From an uncultured Gallionellaceae bacterium (GTDB lineage Bacteria > Pseudomonadota > Gammaproteobacteria > Burkholderiales > Gallionellaceae): DNA of 40,589 bases. Under the pieces are notes generated by a model. That model had not been told where the DNA came from, ran no database searches, and saw only the letters and a list, made by a program, of their open reading frames with translations. A program made the position numbers and the translations under genes. Positions within the stretch are counted from its first letter, which is position 1, and every line of letters starts with the position of its first letter. This document shows, in pieces, positions 32,163 through 40,589 of the stretch. The stretch lies in assembly GCA_903847155.1 (NCBI GenBank), contig CAINCU010000069.1, positions 1-40,589 of the forward strand. The letters run 5' to 3'.

Positions 32163-32729
32163 TTAATGGGGGGTGACACTTAACAAATCGATACCCTCAC
32201 GCAGCGTTGTTATTACATGGGTGGCTGCATTCGAGAGACCGCTACCCTCCCCGCACGCCAAATAGTGGCATCGTATTCCTATGCCGGCTTTACTAGCTGC
32301 TTGCATATCAGAATCTTTGTCACCAATCATGATTGAATTTTCTAGAATAATTCCATACAAATCTGCTGCCCGCAACAACATTCCAGGATGTGGTTTTCGA
32401 TCAAACGAATCCTTTTTGTATTCCCCAAGACCATGTTCAGGATGACAGGGGCAATAGAAAACATCTGTAATTGGAGCTTCCTCTTTTATGAAGCGCTGTT
32501 GCATCCATTCTGTCAGAGAGAGAAAGTCCTGTTCAGAATAGTAACCGCGACCAATTCCCGCCTGATTAGTCACAACAATTATCAAATAACTAAACCGTTT
32601 TGCAGCACGACAAAGATCAAAAATTCCATCAATGTATTTGAAATCCTCCTTAGCTGAGGTATATCCTGAGTCATGGTTAATAACACCATCTCTATCAAGA
32701 GATAATGCGCGATACCCGGACTCGCTCAC
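32163..32729 (-). CDS. gmhB: D-glycero-D-manno-heptose 1,7-bisphosphate phosphatase
   Basis: 188 aa HAD-family phosphatase. LDRDGVINHDSGYT (catalytic Asp-x-Asp, about 11-24), VVTNQAGIGRGYYS, the zinc-type CPCHPEHGLGEY (C-x-H-P), RKPHPGML and IGDKDSDMQAA. It removes the C7 phosphate. The start is GTG 32729, overlapping the hddC stop (GTGA). Last gene of the heptose run. Confidence 0.9.
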   Translation of the reverse strand: MSESGYRALSLDRDGVINHDSGYTSAKEDFKYIDGIFDLCRAAKRFSYLIIVVTNQAGIGRGYYSEQDFLSLTEWMQQRFIKEEAPITDVFYCPCHPEHGLGEYKKDSFDRKPHPGMLLRAADLYGIILENSIMIGDKDSDMQAASKAGIGIRCHYLACGEGSGLSNAATHVITTLREGIDLLSVTPH

Positions 32730-33412
32730 AGCTCTGCCAGTACCGTCTGAGCGAGGGCGTAGTCGTCCGGAACACCTATATCAATGAAACATCCGTGCGT
32801 AACGAAACCATCAAATCGGACGTGGTTGAGATATTTGATGAAGAACTCAGTCTCAAGAGAAAATGGCTGGTTCAAAGGAAAGTCATCCAATGCAGTTATT
32901 GGCAATACATAGCATCCTGCATTGATAAGGCCTTTACTGGATATTCCTTTCTCGAGAAAGGCATCTACCCTCCCACCGCTCATCTCGACTCTGCCGAAAC
33001 GTGCTGTATCTGGCACTTCGCGCACCACAATGATCGGGTGTCGCTCTGACTGCCAAAGGCGTTCCAGTTCATCAACTTCGAGATCCAGATAGGTGTCTCC
33101 ATTGAAGACAAAGACATGGTCGGCCACACAACGCTTCAGTGCCGCTCTTATTGCACCTCCAGTGCCCAACGGTCTGGACTCAACTTCGTACACCAACTCC
33201 ATTCCTTGGAAGCTGTCGCCAAAATGCTCAATGATTTTCTCAGACATGAAGCCAAGAGAAAGGACAACCCGTGTAACCCCTTTTCGTGCAATCATCCCAA
33301 GCAGAATCTCTAGGAAAGGACGGCCTGCAACAGGCGCCATAGGCTTTGGCAGATCAGGCACAACTTGCCGCAACCTGGTCCCAAATCCACCCGCAAGAAC
33401 AATCGCCTCCAT
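32726..33412 (-). CDS. hddC: D-glycero-D-manno-heptose 1-phosphate guanylyltransferase
   Basis: 228 aa nucleotidyltransferase. LAGGFGTRLRQVVPDLPKPM (about 6-25) carries the G-G-x-G-T-R-L and Lys of the family; VFNGDTYLDLE holds the metal-binding Asp. Makes GDP-heptose from heptose 1-phosphate and GTP, by context with hddA, gmhA and gmhB. Both ends are coupled: one-base overlap with gmhA, four with gmhB. Confidence 0.87.
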   Translation of the reverse strand: MEAIVLAGGFGTRLRQVVPDLPKPMAPVAGRPFLEILLGMIARKGVTRVVLSLGFMSEKIIEHFGDSFQGMELVYEVESRPLGTGGAIRAALKRCVADHVFVFNGDTYLDLEVDELERLWQSERHPIIVVREVPDTARFGRVEMSGGRVDAFLEKGISSKGLINAGCYVLPITALDDFPLNQPFSLETEFFIKYLNHVRFDGFVTHGCFIDIGVPDDYALAQTVLAEL

Positions 33413-33996
33413 CAGTTCGCAGTCTTGAACAACGCTTGTTCAACCAAGCCACACAAAATATGCCCGAGGACCAAGTGCCCCTCCTGAATTTTCGGGGTAT
33501 CGCCAGAAGGAATCTCCAGCACGTGGTCACATAACTCTAGCATCGGCCCTTTGCGGTTCCCTGTCAGTCCGATGCACACAAGTCCTCGTTTGCGTGCCTC
33601 TTCAAATGCACGAATGATATTCATGGATTTGCCTGATGTTGAATATCCAATGAAAACATCTCCGGCATTACCGAGCGCCTGTATTTGACGCTCAAACAAC
33701 CTTTCAAAGCCATAGTCGTTACCAATGGCAGTCATGACCGATGTGTCAACTGTTAACGCAATCGCTGGCAAACCCGGACGATCAAAAGCAAAACGACTGA
33801 CAAATTCACCGGCAATATGCTGTGCATCAGCAGCACTGCCACCATTACCCGCCAGCAAAATCTTCCCTCCACCTTGAAGGCAAACAACACATGCCATCGC
33901 CGCAGACTCCAGACATTCATTTAGATGCACATCCCGCTGCATCTCGGCCATTACACGATGCGATTCTGACAGTTGTGAACTGATATAGCCTTTCAT
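33412..33996 (-). CDS. gmhA: phosphoheptose isomerase
   Basis: 194 aa from ATG 33996 (GGAGGG upstream), overlapping the hddA stop (ATGA). SIS-fold isomerase, sedoheptulose 7-phosphate to heptose 7-phosphate. LLAGNGGSAADAQHIAGEFV is the diagnostic phosphosugar-binding block; GYSTSGKSMNIIRA and GLTGNRKGPM follow. It opens the heptose pathway, cytoplasmic. Confidence 0.92.
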   Translation of the reverse strand: MKGYISSQLSESHRVMAEMQRDVHLNECLESAAMACVVCLQGGGKILLAGNGGSAADAQHIAGEFVSRFAFDRPGLPAIALTVDTSVMTAIGNDYGFERLFERQIQALGNAGDVFIGYSTSGKSMNIIRAFEEARKRGLVCIGLTGNRKGPMLELCDHVLEIPSGDTPKIQEGHLVLGHILCGLVEQALFKTAN

Positions 33997-35021
33997 CCGA
34001 CCCTCCAAGCCTGCGTGCCGTTCTTGGAAAAATGGCAGTTACTCACCTGTCCTTCGAAACGATTCAACGTGCGAATTACATCCATGCGACGCTCAGTAGG
34101 CACAAAAAACATCATAAATCCGCCGCCTCCGGCACCAGATACTTTACCTGCCAACGCACCCTCTGCAATAGCCGCATCATAAATGCTTTCAATAAGAGGA
34201 TTCGAGACAGTCTTTGCTGAACGCTTCTTGCTTTCCCACCCTTGTCGCATGGAATCTACGATGCCGCCAAAGTCTCCTCTAAGCAGACATTCTTTCATTA
34301 CAATCGCCTCATGCTTGATGCCATGCATCGCCTCCAAAGCATCTACAGAACCCGACTTCACGTTACTGCTCTGGTCGGCGATGATCTTTGCGGATTCGCG
34401 CGAGACGCCTGTGTAAAACAGAACAAGAGATGCTTCCAACTCGCATATGATCCAATTCTTGATTCGCAGCGGATTGATCACAGTTCGTTCAGCAGCGTAA
34501 AACTCCATAAAGTTGAAGCCACCAAAGGTTGCAGAATATTGATCCTGTCTCCCTCCCTGGAAGCAGCAATCCACACGCTCAATCTTGAATGCCAATTTAG
34601 CGATGGTGTAATCATCAAGCGGCAAATTCAGAAGTTCACCAAAAGCACGAATCATTACTACGACCAACGTGGAAGAGGAACCCAAACCAGAACCGGCAGG
34701 AGCATCACAAAATGTACTCAACTCAAGCGAAATCGGCACCCCGCCGTTGAAATGTTGAATCATGTGGTTATAGACCGCCTTATGCAAGTCAAGCTTGCCA
34801 TTAAGGAGAAAAGGCTCTGAGACAGACTTAACCTTTACGATCTGCTGATCAGTTGCAATAAACCGTACAACCGGCTCATCCAGAGTCTTAATCACTGCAT
34901 AAGCATAGCGATCAATAGTGGCATTTAGAACATAGCCGCCGTGAGTATCACAATATGGTGACACATCTGTTCCGCCTCCAGCAAGACCAAGTCGCAAAGG
35001 CGCACGTGCACGAACGATCAT
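33993..35021 (-). CDS. hddA: D-glycero-D-manno-heptose 7-phosphate kinase
   Basis: 342 aa GHMP kinase. RAPLRLGLAGGGTDVSPYC (about 6-24), the ATP loop APAGSGLGSSSTL (P-x-x-x-G-L-G-S-S, near 108) and the third motif KVSGAGGGGFMMFF (near 300). Adds the C1 phosphate in the alpha configuration to give the GDP-heptose branch, and so points away from the ADP-heptose core-LPS route. AGGA before ATG 35021; 7 bases from the dehydratase gene. Confidence 0.9.
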   Translation of the reverse strand: MIVRARAPLRLGLAGGGTDVSPYCDTHGGYVLNATIDRYAYAVIKTLDEPVVRFIATDQQIVKVKSVSEPFLLNGKLDLHKAVYNHMIQHFNGGVPISLELSTFCDAPAGSGLGSSSTLVVVMIRAFGELLNLPLDDYTIAKLAFKIERVDCCFQGGRQDQYSATFGGFNFMEFYAAERTVINPLRIKNWIICELEASLVLFYTGVSRESAKIIADQSSNVKSGSVDALEAMHGIKHEAIVMKECLLRGDFGGIVDSMRQGWESKKRSAKTVSNPLIESIYDAAIAEGALAGKVSGAGGGGFMMFFVPTERRMDVIRTLNRFEGQVSNCHFSKNGTQAWRVG

Positions 35022-35028
35022 ATTTATC

Positions 35029-36045
35029 CTATCTGGTTAAGAAAGCTTGGCCTGATTGCACGCGATCGCGCCAATATTCCAGCAAGTCACTCATGGTTTG
35101 TTCAAATGGAATTACGGGCTCCCATCCGGTGACAGCTTTAAATTTGGCTGTATTAGGCACTTGCAAATCGGCATCAATTGGACGAAGCCGCTCCGGGTCT
35201 GTCTCAACTTTGATATTTTTTACGGTTGACATAGAAATTAGAGTTTTCAACATATCGTCAATAGAGCAGGTATAAGTACCCCCTATATTGTAATAGGCTG
35301 CCGGGATAGGGTTAACTGTCACCAGCATGTAATATGCACGAACAGCATCACGCACATCAGCAAAAGTTCGCAAAGAATCAAGATTGCCTGTTTTTACTAT
35401 TGGCGGAATCAGGCCTGCTTCGATCATCGCTATTTGCTTGGCAAAGGTTGACTCAGCAAAAACATCACCACGGCGAGGACCTGTATGCGTGAACATACGT
35501 GTCGTCATCACAGTCATGTTATAGGCTTCAGCATAATAACGCCCGAGCAAGTCCGTCCCCACCTTTGAGATTGCATAAGGAGAGGCAGGATGGAAAGTAC
35601 ACTCCTCATCAATCGGAAGTTTCTCTCTGGGCACTCGCCCGAAAACCTCCGAAGATGCACAAACATGCGTGATCGCCTTAATGTTATTCTTGCGCAACGC
35701 CTCCAGTACATTTGCAGTCCCCTGAACATTGGTTTCCAGAGTATCCAAAGGGGAGTCAAAACTTGTCTTGGGATAGCTTTGTGCAGCCAGATGAAATACA
35801 AAATCAGGTTGAGCCTTCCTAACCGCCTCGTGGATAGACAAATAATCGCGCAAGTCACCATATAGCAAATGCATGCGATCATTTGCGTTTATTCGCGGCA
35901 GTAGGTGAGAAATATTATCCAACGGACTGCGCCACCGGCATAGCCCATAAACTTCCCAATTTGTATTTTCGAGAAGGTAATCTGCCAAGTGCGAACCTAC
36001 CATACCCGTGATTCCAGTTATAAATGCACGCTGTTTCAATTTCAA
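35029..36045 (-). CDS. dmhA: GDP-sugar 4,6-dehydratase, likely acting on GDP-heptose
   Basis: 338 aa extended SDR of the GDP-mannose 4,6-dehydratase group. ITGITGMVGSHLADYLL (about 10-26), HLAAQSYPKTSFDSP, catalytic ASSEVFG (Ser, Glu) and YAISKVGTDLLGRYY (Tyr-x-x-x-Lys). Position next to the complete GDP-heptose gene set and a second reductase mirrors DmhA/DmhB of Yersinia and WcbK/WcbJ of the Burkholderia pseudomallei capsule, which form GDP-6-deoxy-D-manno-heptose. GDP-mannose as substrate cannot be excluded from sequence. Confidence 0.78.
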   Translation of the reverse strand: MKLKQRAFITGITGMVGSHLADYLLENTNWEVYGLCRWRSPLDNISHLLPRINANDRMHLLYGDLRDYLSIHEAVRKAQPDFVFHLAAQSYPKTSFDSPLDTLETNVQGTANVLEALRKNNIKAITHVCASSEVFGRVPREKLPIDEECTFHPASPYAISKVGTDLLGRYYAEAYNMTVMTTRMFTHTGPRRGDVFAESTFAKQIAMIEAGLIPPIVKTGNLDSLRTFADVRDAVRAYYMLVTVNPIPAAYYNIGGTYTCSIDDMLKTLISMSTVKNIKVETDPERLRPIDADLQVPNTAKFKAVTGWEPVIPFEQTMSDLLEYWRDRVQSGQAFLTR

Positions 36046-36052
36046 CTCTCCC

Positions 36053-36895
36053 TTAATTCATTTCAGCAACAATAGCTTGACGAAGCGTATGTAACGATTC
36101 CCCCAACAGTCCTTGGAGTATAGGCGATCTCATACGAATGGCGTGTGGTCGGTGATCAAAAAAGGAGGGAGGAGGCTCAGTGATGCTCAAACTTAGGCTT
36201 GGCAGCATGATCTCCCGTATTACTTGAGCCATTTCAAACCGTGAAAAAGTTTCTGGGCCACCTAAATTAATATATTTTTGAGGAAACACATCCCATTGCA
36301 TCGCCAGAGTAACGACAGCGTTTACCACGTCTTCTCGGTAAATCACGGACCGATATAAAGAATTATAAACTTCTGCGGGTTTTTCTAAGGTTGAACAGTT
36401 TGATAAGTACTGTGTAAATTTATCCTCTGCCGAAAAAACATATGACAAGCGAACTGATTTAAACAACTGAGTTTCGCAAAAGACCTTCTCTACCTGATGT
36501 TTCATCTGAGCGTATTCACCAAGCGGGTTACACATTGAAGATTCATCGAAGAAATCAGGTTGTTCTCCATATACAGTATCGCTAGAAAAGAAAATTACGC
36601 GTGCCCCCTTGGAAATGGCTTTTGATATAAAAAATGATGTTCCATGTACATTCACCTGCTCGGCTATCACGCGTTCGCGCGAACAAAAATCTGGGGAGGA
36701 AACAGCTGCAGCAAGAATCACCACATCCCCGCAGTTCAAAAGTGCGTAGTCAAACTCTTCTGGTCTCTCAAGGCGAAGCGCAATACTGTCAGCACCGCCG
36801 ACGCTGGTTGTCCCAACGACAGTGAAAAATTTCTTCGCGTACAACATCAAGCATTTTCCGATGTACCCATTACACCCGACAACTATCATTTTCAC
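36053..36895 (-). CDS. SDR-type nucleotide-sugar reductase (DmhB/WcbJ-like role)
   Basis: 280 aa extended short-chain dehydrogenase. GCNGYIGKCLMLY (about 8-20), DVVILAAAVSSPDF, FFSSDTVYGE (Ser/Thr-x-x-Tyr-Gly) and YAQMKHQVEKVF (Tyr-x-x-x-Lys). It looks like an RmlD/GDP-4-keto reductase. Following the dehydratase by 7 bases, it is inferred to reduce the 4-keto intermediate to the 6-deoxy-heptose. The start is GTG 36895 (GGAGAT upstream), which overlaps the glycosyltransferase stop (GTGA); ATG at 36889 is an alternative. Confidence 0.7.
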   Translation of the reverse strand: MKMIVVGCNGYIGKCLMLYAKKFFTVVGTTSVGGADSIALRLERPEEFDYALLNCGDVVILAAAVSSPDFCSRERVIAEQVNVHGTSFFISKAISKGARVIFFSSDTVYGEQPDFFDESSMCNPLGEYAQMKHQVEKVFCETQLFKSVRLSYVFSAEDKFTQYLSNCSTLEKPAEVYNSLYRSVIYREDVVNAVVTLAMQWDVFPQKYINLGGPETFSRFEMAQVIREIMLPSLSLSITEPPPSFFDHRPHAIRMRSPILQGLLGESLHTLRQAIVAEMN

Positions 36896-38220
36896 GATTG
36901 ATCTCCAGAACTCGCCGCCGTCGAACAGCCTTTACTCTGTTCAAATTTAGACGTCATCAGTCCCTCAATCAACTCTTCCCATGCACTTACCACCATATGC
37001 GGTGCGCTATATCTTTCCAGCTGCTCTATGTCTTTCAAAAAATACTTATTCCTATCATCGAAGATAGTTTGAATTTTGGAAAACGCACTGACGTAACCGT
37101 CCAGTTCTTCGGCTACCAGAACGGTAGTGAGGCCAATCTCCTGAAGTGGACGAGCACCCAATTCATTTGTAACCACAAACACACCGTTAGCTACCGCTTC
37201 CAGTATTTTGGAACTAACACCACTTCCCGCAGCTACCGGCGCCAATAGAAATCCACAGTCTGCGGTAGCACTGTAAAGATCATCGACATACCCTAAATAT
37301 TCAACGTGTGGCAGTCCTTGAGCTAAGCACTGAAGATTGCTCGGCAGACTCGGTCCGATAATTTTGAAAATATAACCCTCAAGACTTGGCAACACCTTTT
37401 CAAGAATAAAACGAACCGCAAACAAATTCGGCGCATAAGCGTAGTTGCCAATAAAGTATCCAATTTTAGCCATCCTATGCTCTGGCGCTATGTCCAAGAC
37501 GTTTCGTCGAGTAGCAGTGGCAAACGGGATATGTCGCACCTTATTTGGATATTTACATTTCTTTACAAGCAATTCAACCTCAGAACGAGAAACGAGCACA
37601 ACAGAATCAAAATCCAGTACAGTTTTTTCTTCAAGCTTGCCTACTGCCAAGGCCTCATACTTCAATACAACTCGTCCGGCGATGCGAGCAAGATATTGAA
37701 AATATTTTGGAATATATTTTTTTGCATACCCAAAATAATCAACACCAGCTGTATCCCTTGCTTTCAGCAATGTACAGTATCTTGCTGAAAGCAAATCGCC
37801 CACATCAATAATCGTTAGCGGCCGTGTTCCCTGATTTAGCCACCAAAAAAACGGATATGCCCTCACATAGTCAAAAATAATGACATCCGGTTTGTATTCG
37901 GATAACACCTGCATATAAATTTTATTATTATAGTGATTGTCGAAGAGTGCGCACTGAATTGGCCGCAATCTGAAAATATTAGATAATGACTTCAAAGCTA
38001 GCCCAATCCCTTTTGAAATACGTAGAGCCTTATATTCCAAATTCAATAAATACTGACGCTGATCCTGATCAACGCTCAGTGCTGTTGGCGCAAATTCAGG
38101 CGACATTAATACGACATTATTGTTTTCCGCAAGACCCGCTAACAACACGCCGAGTGTGTAATTTCTCGGCTCAAATGAGTTACTAATATTTCTCGTGGAA
38201 ATAAAAAGAATCTTAGTCAT
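36892..38220 (-). CDS. GT4-type glycosyltransferase
   Basis: 442 aa, two Rossmann-like halves (GT-B). N-terminal acceptor part KILFISTRNISN; C-terminal GT4 blocks GYFIGNYAYAPNLFAVRFI and the donor-binding LLAPVAAGSGVSSKILEAVA (G-S-G.S.K..E.). It adds a sugar to the growing repeat unit at the inner membrane; donor unknown, with GDP-6-deoxy-heptose a reasonable guess because it is coupled to the pathway genes. Confidence 0.8.
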   Translation of the reverse strand: MTKILFISTRNISNSFEPRNYTLGVLLAGLAENNNVVLMSPEFAPTALSVDQDQRQYLLNLEYKALRISKGIGLALKSLSNIFRLRPIQCALFDNHYNNKIYMQVLSEYKPDVIIFDYVRAYPFFWWLNQGTRPLTIIDVGDLLSARYCTLLKARDTAGVDYFGYAKKYIPKYFQYLARIAGRVVLKYEALAVGKLEEKTVLDFDSVVLVSRSEVELLVKKCKYPNKVRHIPFATATRRNVLDIAPEHRMAKIGYFIGNYAYAPNLFAVRFILEKVLPSLEGYIFKIIGPSLPSNLQCLAQGLPHVEYLGYVDDLYSATADCGFLLAPVAAGSGVSSKILEAVANGVFVVTNELGARPLQEIGLTTVLVAEELDGYVSAFSKIQTIFDDRNKYFLKDIEQLERYSAPHMVVSAWEELIEGLMTSKFEQSKGCSTAASSGDQS

Positions 38221-38307
38221 GGCAAAGAACTTGTCGAAAAATCAAATACCGATGCATATTACATGCGATAAAGAAACAATCATTACAACTTCTACAGTCT
38301 TTCAGAT

Positions 38308-39159
38308 TCACGATTGCAAAATCCCTTTCAGCAACGCTCTAAGTCGGGCATTCCGCCCTGGGAGAAATGCGAACATAAGCAACAAATGCCATGCCTGCCA
38401 AACCACTTTTCTTACGACATATAATGGGAAAACAAAGAAATATTCTGCCACAAGCAATCGTGTATGGTGCACTTGAAGCATTACCCTAAAAGGTGAGTAC
38501 TGAAACACATTTACCAAATTGAATACTTTGAGCGATTCACCAATTTCATGCCCCATCAAAACATCGCTCGTCAACCATATTGCGTAGCCATTTTTCCGCG
38601 CCCTGATGCAGAATTCCTCGTCCACGCCATCGACAAATCTTCTTTCGTCAAAACCTCCTACCCTGACGATATCTGATACCCTGACGAAAAGGCCGGATCC
38701 AATAGTCATTTCAACCTCGCCTTTGTTTTCCCCTTTTCGACCACTACGCAGTCCCATAATGCGATTGTCGGCTCCAAACTCCGCCTGCAATTTACCAATG
38801 TCGCCGAGGGCACAATCTACGAATCCCTTATTTATTGTGCTATCCTGATCAAAGAAGACAACATACTCGACCCCATCCATTTTCGCTCTCTGAACGGCGA
38901 GATTGTACGCTTTGGCGAGCCCGATATTATTTCCCCCATGAACCATGACAACCCCATCAGTTTGTGGCAGGAAAACGTCGTGATCAGATTCTGAATTGTC
39001 GACAATATAAACGCATCCGCACTCGCTCAACAACGAATCCACCAACCCGATGACATTCCGTTTGGGATAGAACAGCACAAGTACAGCCCCAACGCGATGA
39101 CGAGCGCCGTTACCAAAATGCAAATCATCAACAGACAAGGATTTGTTGAAATATATCAT
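38308..39159 (-). CDS. GT2-type glycosyltransferase, rhamnosyltransferase-like
   Basis: 283 aa GT-A fold. VGAVLVLFYPKRNVIGLVDSL, DNSESDHD, NNIGLAKAYNLAVQRA, then the metal-binding FFDQDS (Asp-x-Asp). The GSGLFVRVSDIVRVGGFDER / FVDGVDEEFCIRARKNG region is typical of dTDP-rhamnose transferases. A hydrophobic C-terminal stretch (LLVAEYFFVFPLYVV) may anchor it. Rhamnose as donor agrees with the rmlBACD genes. 87 bases separate it from the GT4 gene. Confidence 0.8.
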   Translation of the reverse strand: MIYFNKSLSVDDLHFGNGARHRVGAVLVLFYPKRNVIGLVDSLLSECGCVYIVDNSESDHDVFLPQTDGVVMVHGGNNIGLAKAYNLAVQRAKMDGVEYVVFFDQDSTINKGFVDCALGDIGKLQAEFGADNRIMGLRSGRKGENKGEVEMTIGSGLFVRVSDIVRVGGFDERRFVDGVDEEFCIRARKNGYAIWLTSDVLMGHEIGESLKVFNLVNVFQYSPFRVMLQVHHTRLLVAEYFFVFPLYVVRKVVWQAWHLLLMFAFLPGRNARLRALLKGILQS

Positions 39160-39166
39160 CGTATGG

Positions 39167-40126
39167 TTATGAACGACTTTTAGGAGAAATGCCGCCCTGA
39201 GTGCGTGTCATTAAATCGACAATTAACCGTTCCCCAAAAAAAGTACTCAACCGCGCGAATCCAAGAACGGCACGAACAGAGCTCCCAATATCGCCGTGCC
39301 ATAGTTGGGCAAGGTTCTCCTTTAGCTCATAAAAACGATTCACTCTAACCAGTTCGCTTCTGCTAATCATTTCCTTTCCTTGCCCAAAATCTCGCTGAAT
39401 ATATGACGCTAACGCCATAAATTCACTATATTTCTTGTTTGGCGACATAAGTGCCTTAACACCTTGCTGATGCTGCCCGAACTCAACATAATTAGCCTCA
39501 TGGTGTCCGATAACCATTCCACCAAAAGAAATGTTTTCAAGAAACCAGTATATATCTGCAATATCCCCTAATTCCGATTTGAATCTTGGAAAAGAACGAT
39601 CATCGGTTCGCCGCACAAGCACACCCGCAGGGTAATTAAATATATTTACGCCACAACTGGACATGAGCCGTAAGAACTCACGAGCACTAACATTAATATC
39701 ATAGTGCCCCTCTCTTAATATCCAGCCAACTCGTTTTCGGTTAAGTAAGTTCCCGCCCTTAACCAGGCCCCCCCCCATAACCAAGGTTGCCTCCGCCCAC
39801 CCTCGAAACAGAATCATTTCGGTTTCGAGGGCTAAAGGCAACAGGAAATCATCAGAGCACAAAACCTTAAGATATTCCCCAGATGCTTGCTCGATAAGGA
39901 AATTGAAATTGTTCCACATACCTATGTTTTGGCTTTGTCTGAAAAGTTTGACTCGCTTGTCACGTACCAAATACGACTCCACTAAATCATCGGTTCCGTC
40001 ATCCGAGCAGTTGTCGGAAACCAAGAGTTCAAAGTCATCAAAAGATTGCCCCAGCACCGAGTCGATGGCTCGCCCCACAAGATCAACTCGATTGCGCACG
40101 GGAATTACAATAGAAATTTTAGGCAT
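39167..40126 (-). CDS. GT2-type glycosyltransferase with a G9 tract
   Basis: 319 aa. ISIVIPVRNRVDLVGRAIDS (about 4-23), FELLVSDNCSDDGTDDLV and LKVLCSDDFLLP, with the Asp-x-Asp-like metal site near residue 100. Residues VMGGGLVKGG are coded by nine consecutive G (39776-39768 on the minus strand). Length and motifs are otherwise normal, so the copy shown is in the on state. Seven bases after the membrane-protein gene. Confidence 0.83.
   Translation of the reverse strand: MPKISIVIPVRNRVDLVGRAIDSVLGQSFDDFELLVSDNCSDDGTDDLVESYLVRDKRVKLFRQSQNIGMWNNFNFLIEQASGEYLKVLCSDDFLLPLALETEMILFRGWAEATLVMGGGLVKGGNLLNRKRVGWILREGHYDINVSAREFLRLMSSCGVNIFNYPAGVLVRRTDDRSFPRFKSELGDIADIYWFLENISFGGMVIGHHEANYVEFGQHQQGVKALMSPNKKYSEFMALASYIQRDFGQGKEMISRSELVRVNRFYELKENLAQLWHGDIGSSVRAVLGFARLSTFFGERLIVDLMTRTQGGISPKSRS
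39768..39776. repeat. C9/G9 homopolymer inside a glycosyltransferase gene
   Basis: Nine C on the plus strand, G on the coding strand, about one third into the 39167-40126 gene. Gain or loss of one G would frameshift the enzyme. It is the longest G/C run I noticed in the window. Confidence 0.9.
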
Positions 40127-40133
40127 AATCTGT

Positions 40134-40589
40134 TCAACTTTTGAAAAATAGGACAGGCATCACTAATAACAAAGCCCCTATCACATAGGAAGCGAATTTC
40201 CAAACTGCGCGGCGTATCTTTATATAGCTTAGAACAAAGCCGCATACAACACCAATCGCATTAAGATAAATCAACTCTTCAATTCTAAAAGAACCATATA
40301 CGGATCTAGCCAATAAATATACTAACCCAGGAGCGAAGCTTGCAATTAAAAAATAGGCTGACCGCTTCTCTTCTATATGCTCAACAATGTTCAATTGAAG
40401 GCCTGTAGTCAACAATGAATATACGGAAAGCGTTGCAAGCATATTCGGCAAGATGACATCATATTCACTACCAAGATTAAATGCGGGCGATAGCTTTAAT
40501 AGCATGAAAGTAATTGACGAGAGTGCCACGACTTGTGCAGTCAGGAGCATCATCCAATGCTCCTCTGGATTGTATTTTTTATAATACAA
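40134..40589 (-). CDS. multi-spanning membrane protein, C-terminal part (possible flippase)
   Basis: The gene runs off the right edge; 151 residues are visible and the true start lies outside. It shows at least four or five hydrophobic segments (LTAQVVALSSITFMLL, YDVILPNMLATLSVYSLL, AYFLIASFAPGLVYLLA, YLNAIGVVCGFVLSYI, YVIGALLLVMPVLFF). Its place beside glycosyltransferases suggests Wzx-type or polymerase function, but no motif decides it. Confidence 0.5.
   Translation of the reverse strand: MYYKKYNPEEHWMMLLTAQVVALSSITFMLLKLSPAFNLGSEYDVILPNMLATLSVYSLLTTGLQLNIVEHIEEKRSAYFLIASFAPGLVYLLARSVYGSFRIEELIYLNAIGVVCGFVLSYIKIRRAVWKFASYVIGALLLVMPVLFFKS

Overview
The window looks like a chromosomal segment of a betaproteobacterium, most likely in or near the Nitrosomonadales (Gallionellaceae/Methylophilaceae type). 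Supporting this are the rpsF-priB-rpsR-rplI order with dnaB on the same strand downstream, the gammaproteobacterial/betaproteobacterial cofactors of that operon, a pgl-gnd-zwf cluster, and moderate GC content. The taxon is an inference from gene content only.

Layout. (1) 1-9.9 kb is mostly housekeeping: a WbuC-type cupin, an unassigned outer-membrane beta-barrel, a long-chain acyl-CoA synthetase, the oxidative pentose-phosphate cluster pgl-gnd-zwf, tRNA-Leu(UAG), an AcuI/YhdH-type reductase and a radical SAM/SPASM protein. It is scarred by an IS630-type transposase remnant and by the 3' end (domains V/VI) of a lost group II intron that abuts the radical SAM stop codon. (2) 9.99-14.03 kb is accessory DNA lying between an 82%-matching copy of the tRNA-Val 3' half and the intact tRNA-Val(GAC). 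It holds an IS3 orfA fragment, higA with a truncated higB, a tnpB-only IS200/IS605-family element and a DUF4143-type AAA ATPase. (3) 14.1-20.1 kb is the rpsF-priB-rpsR-rplI-dnaB locus, split between rplI and dnaB by about 3 kb of mobile DNA. That insert has left and right ends related to the intact tnpB element, but nearly all of tnpB is gone; inside lie a group II intron with an N-terminally deleted reverse transcriptase and a VapBC-type toxin-antitoxin pair. (4) 20.2-40.6 kb is a surface-polysaccharide locus, almost all on the minus strand. It contains rmlBACD (dTDP-L-rhamnose), a gfc/yjb-type export module (GfcA-like, GfcB lipoprotein, and what appears to be a GfcC-YjbH fusion), an initiating sugar-phosphate transferase, an NAD-dependent epimerase, and a tightly coupled run for GDP-heptose (gmhA, hddA, gmhB, hddC) plus a 4,6-dehydratase and a reductase expected to give GDP-6-deoxy-heptose. 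Three glycosyltransferases and the end of a multi-spanning membrane protein (possible flippase) complete it. A secreted pectate-lyase-superfamily beta-helix gene sits in the middle on the opposite strand.

Working together, the last region would make nucleotide-activated rhamnose and 6-deoxy-heptose, start the repeat unit on undecaprenyl phosphate, extend it with the glycosyltransferases, and export the polymer through the gfc/yjb outer-membrane components. One glycosyltransferase carries a run of nine G, a candidate phase-variation switch. Most noteworthy are the gutted IS copy that separates dnaB from its ancestral operon, the tRNA-flanked accessory block, the GfcC-YjbH fusion, and the 6-deoxy-heptose/rhamnose locus with its own secreted beta-helix protein.
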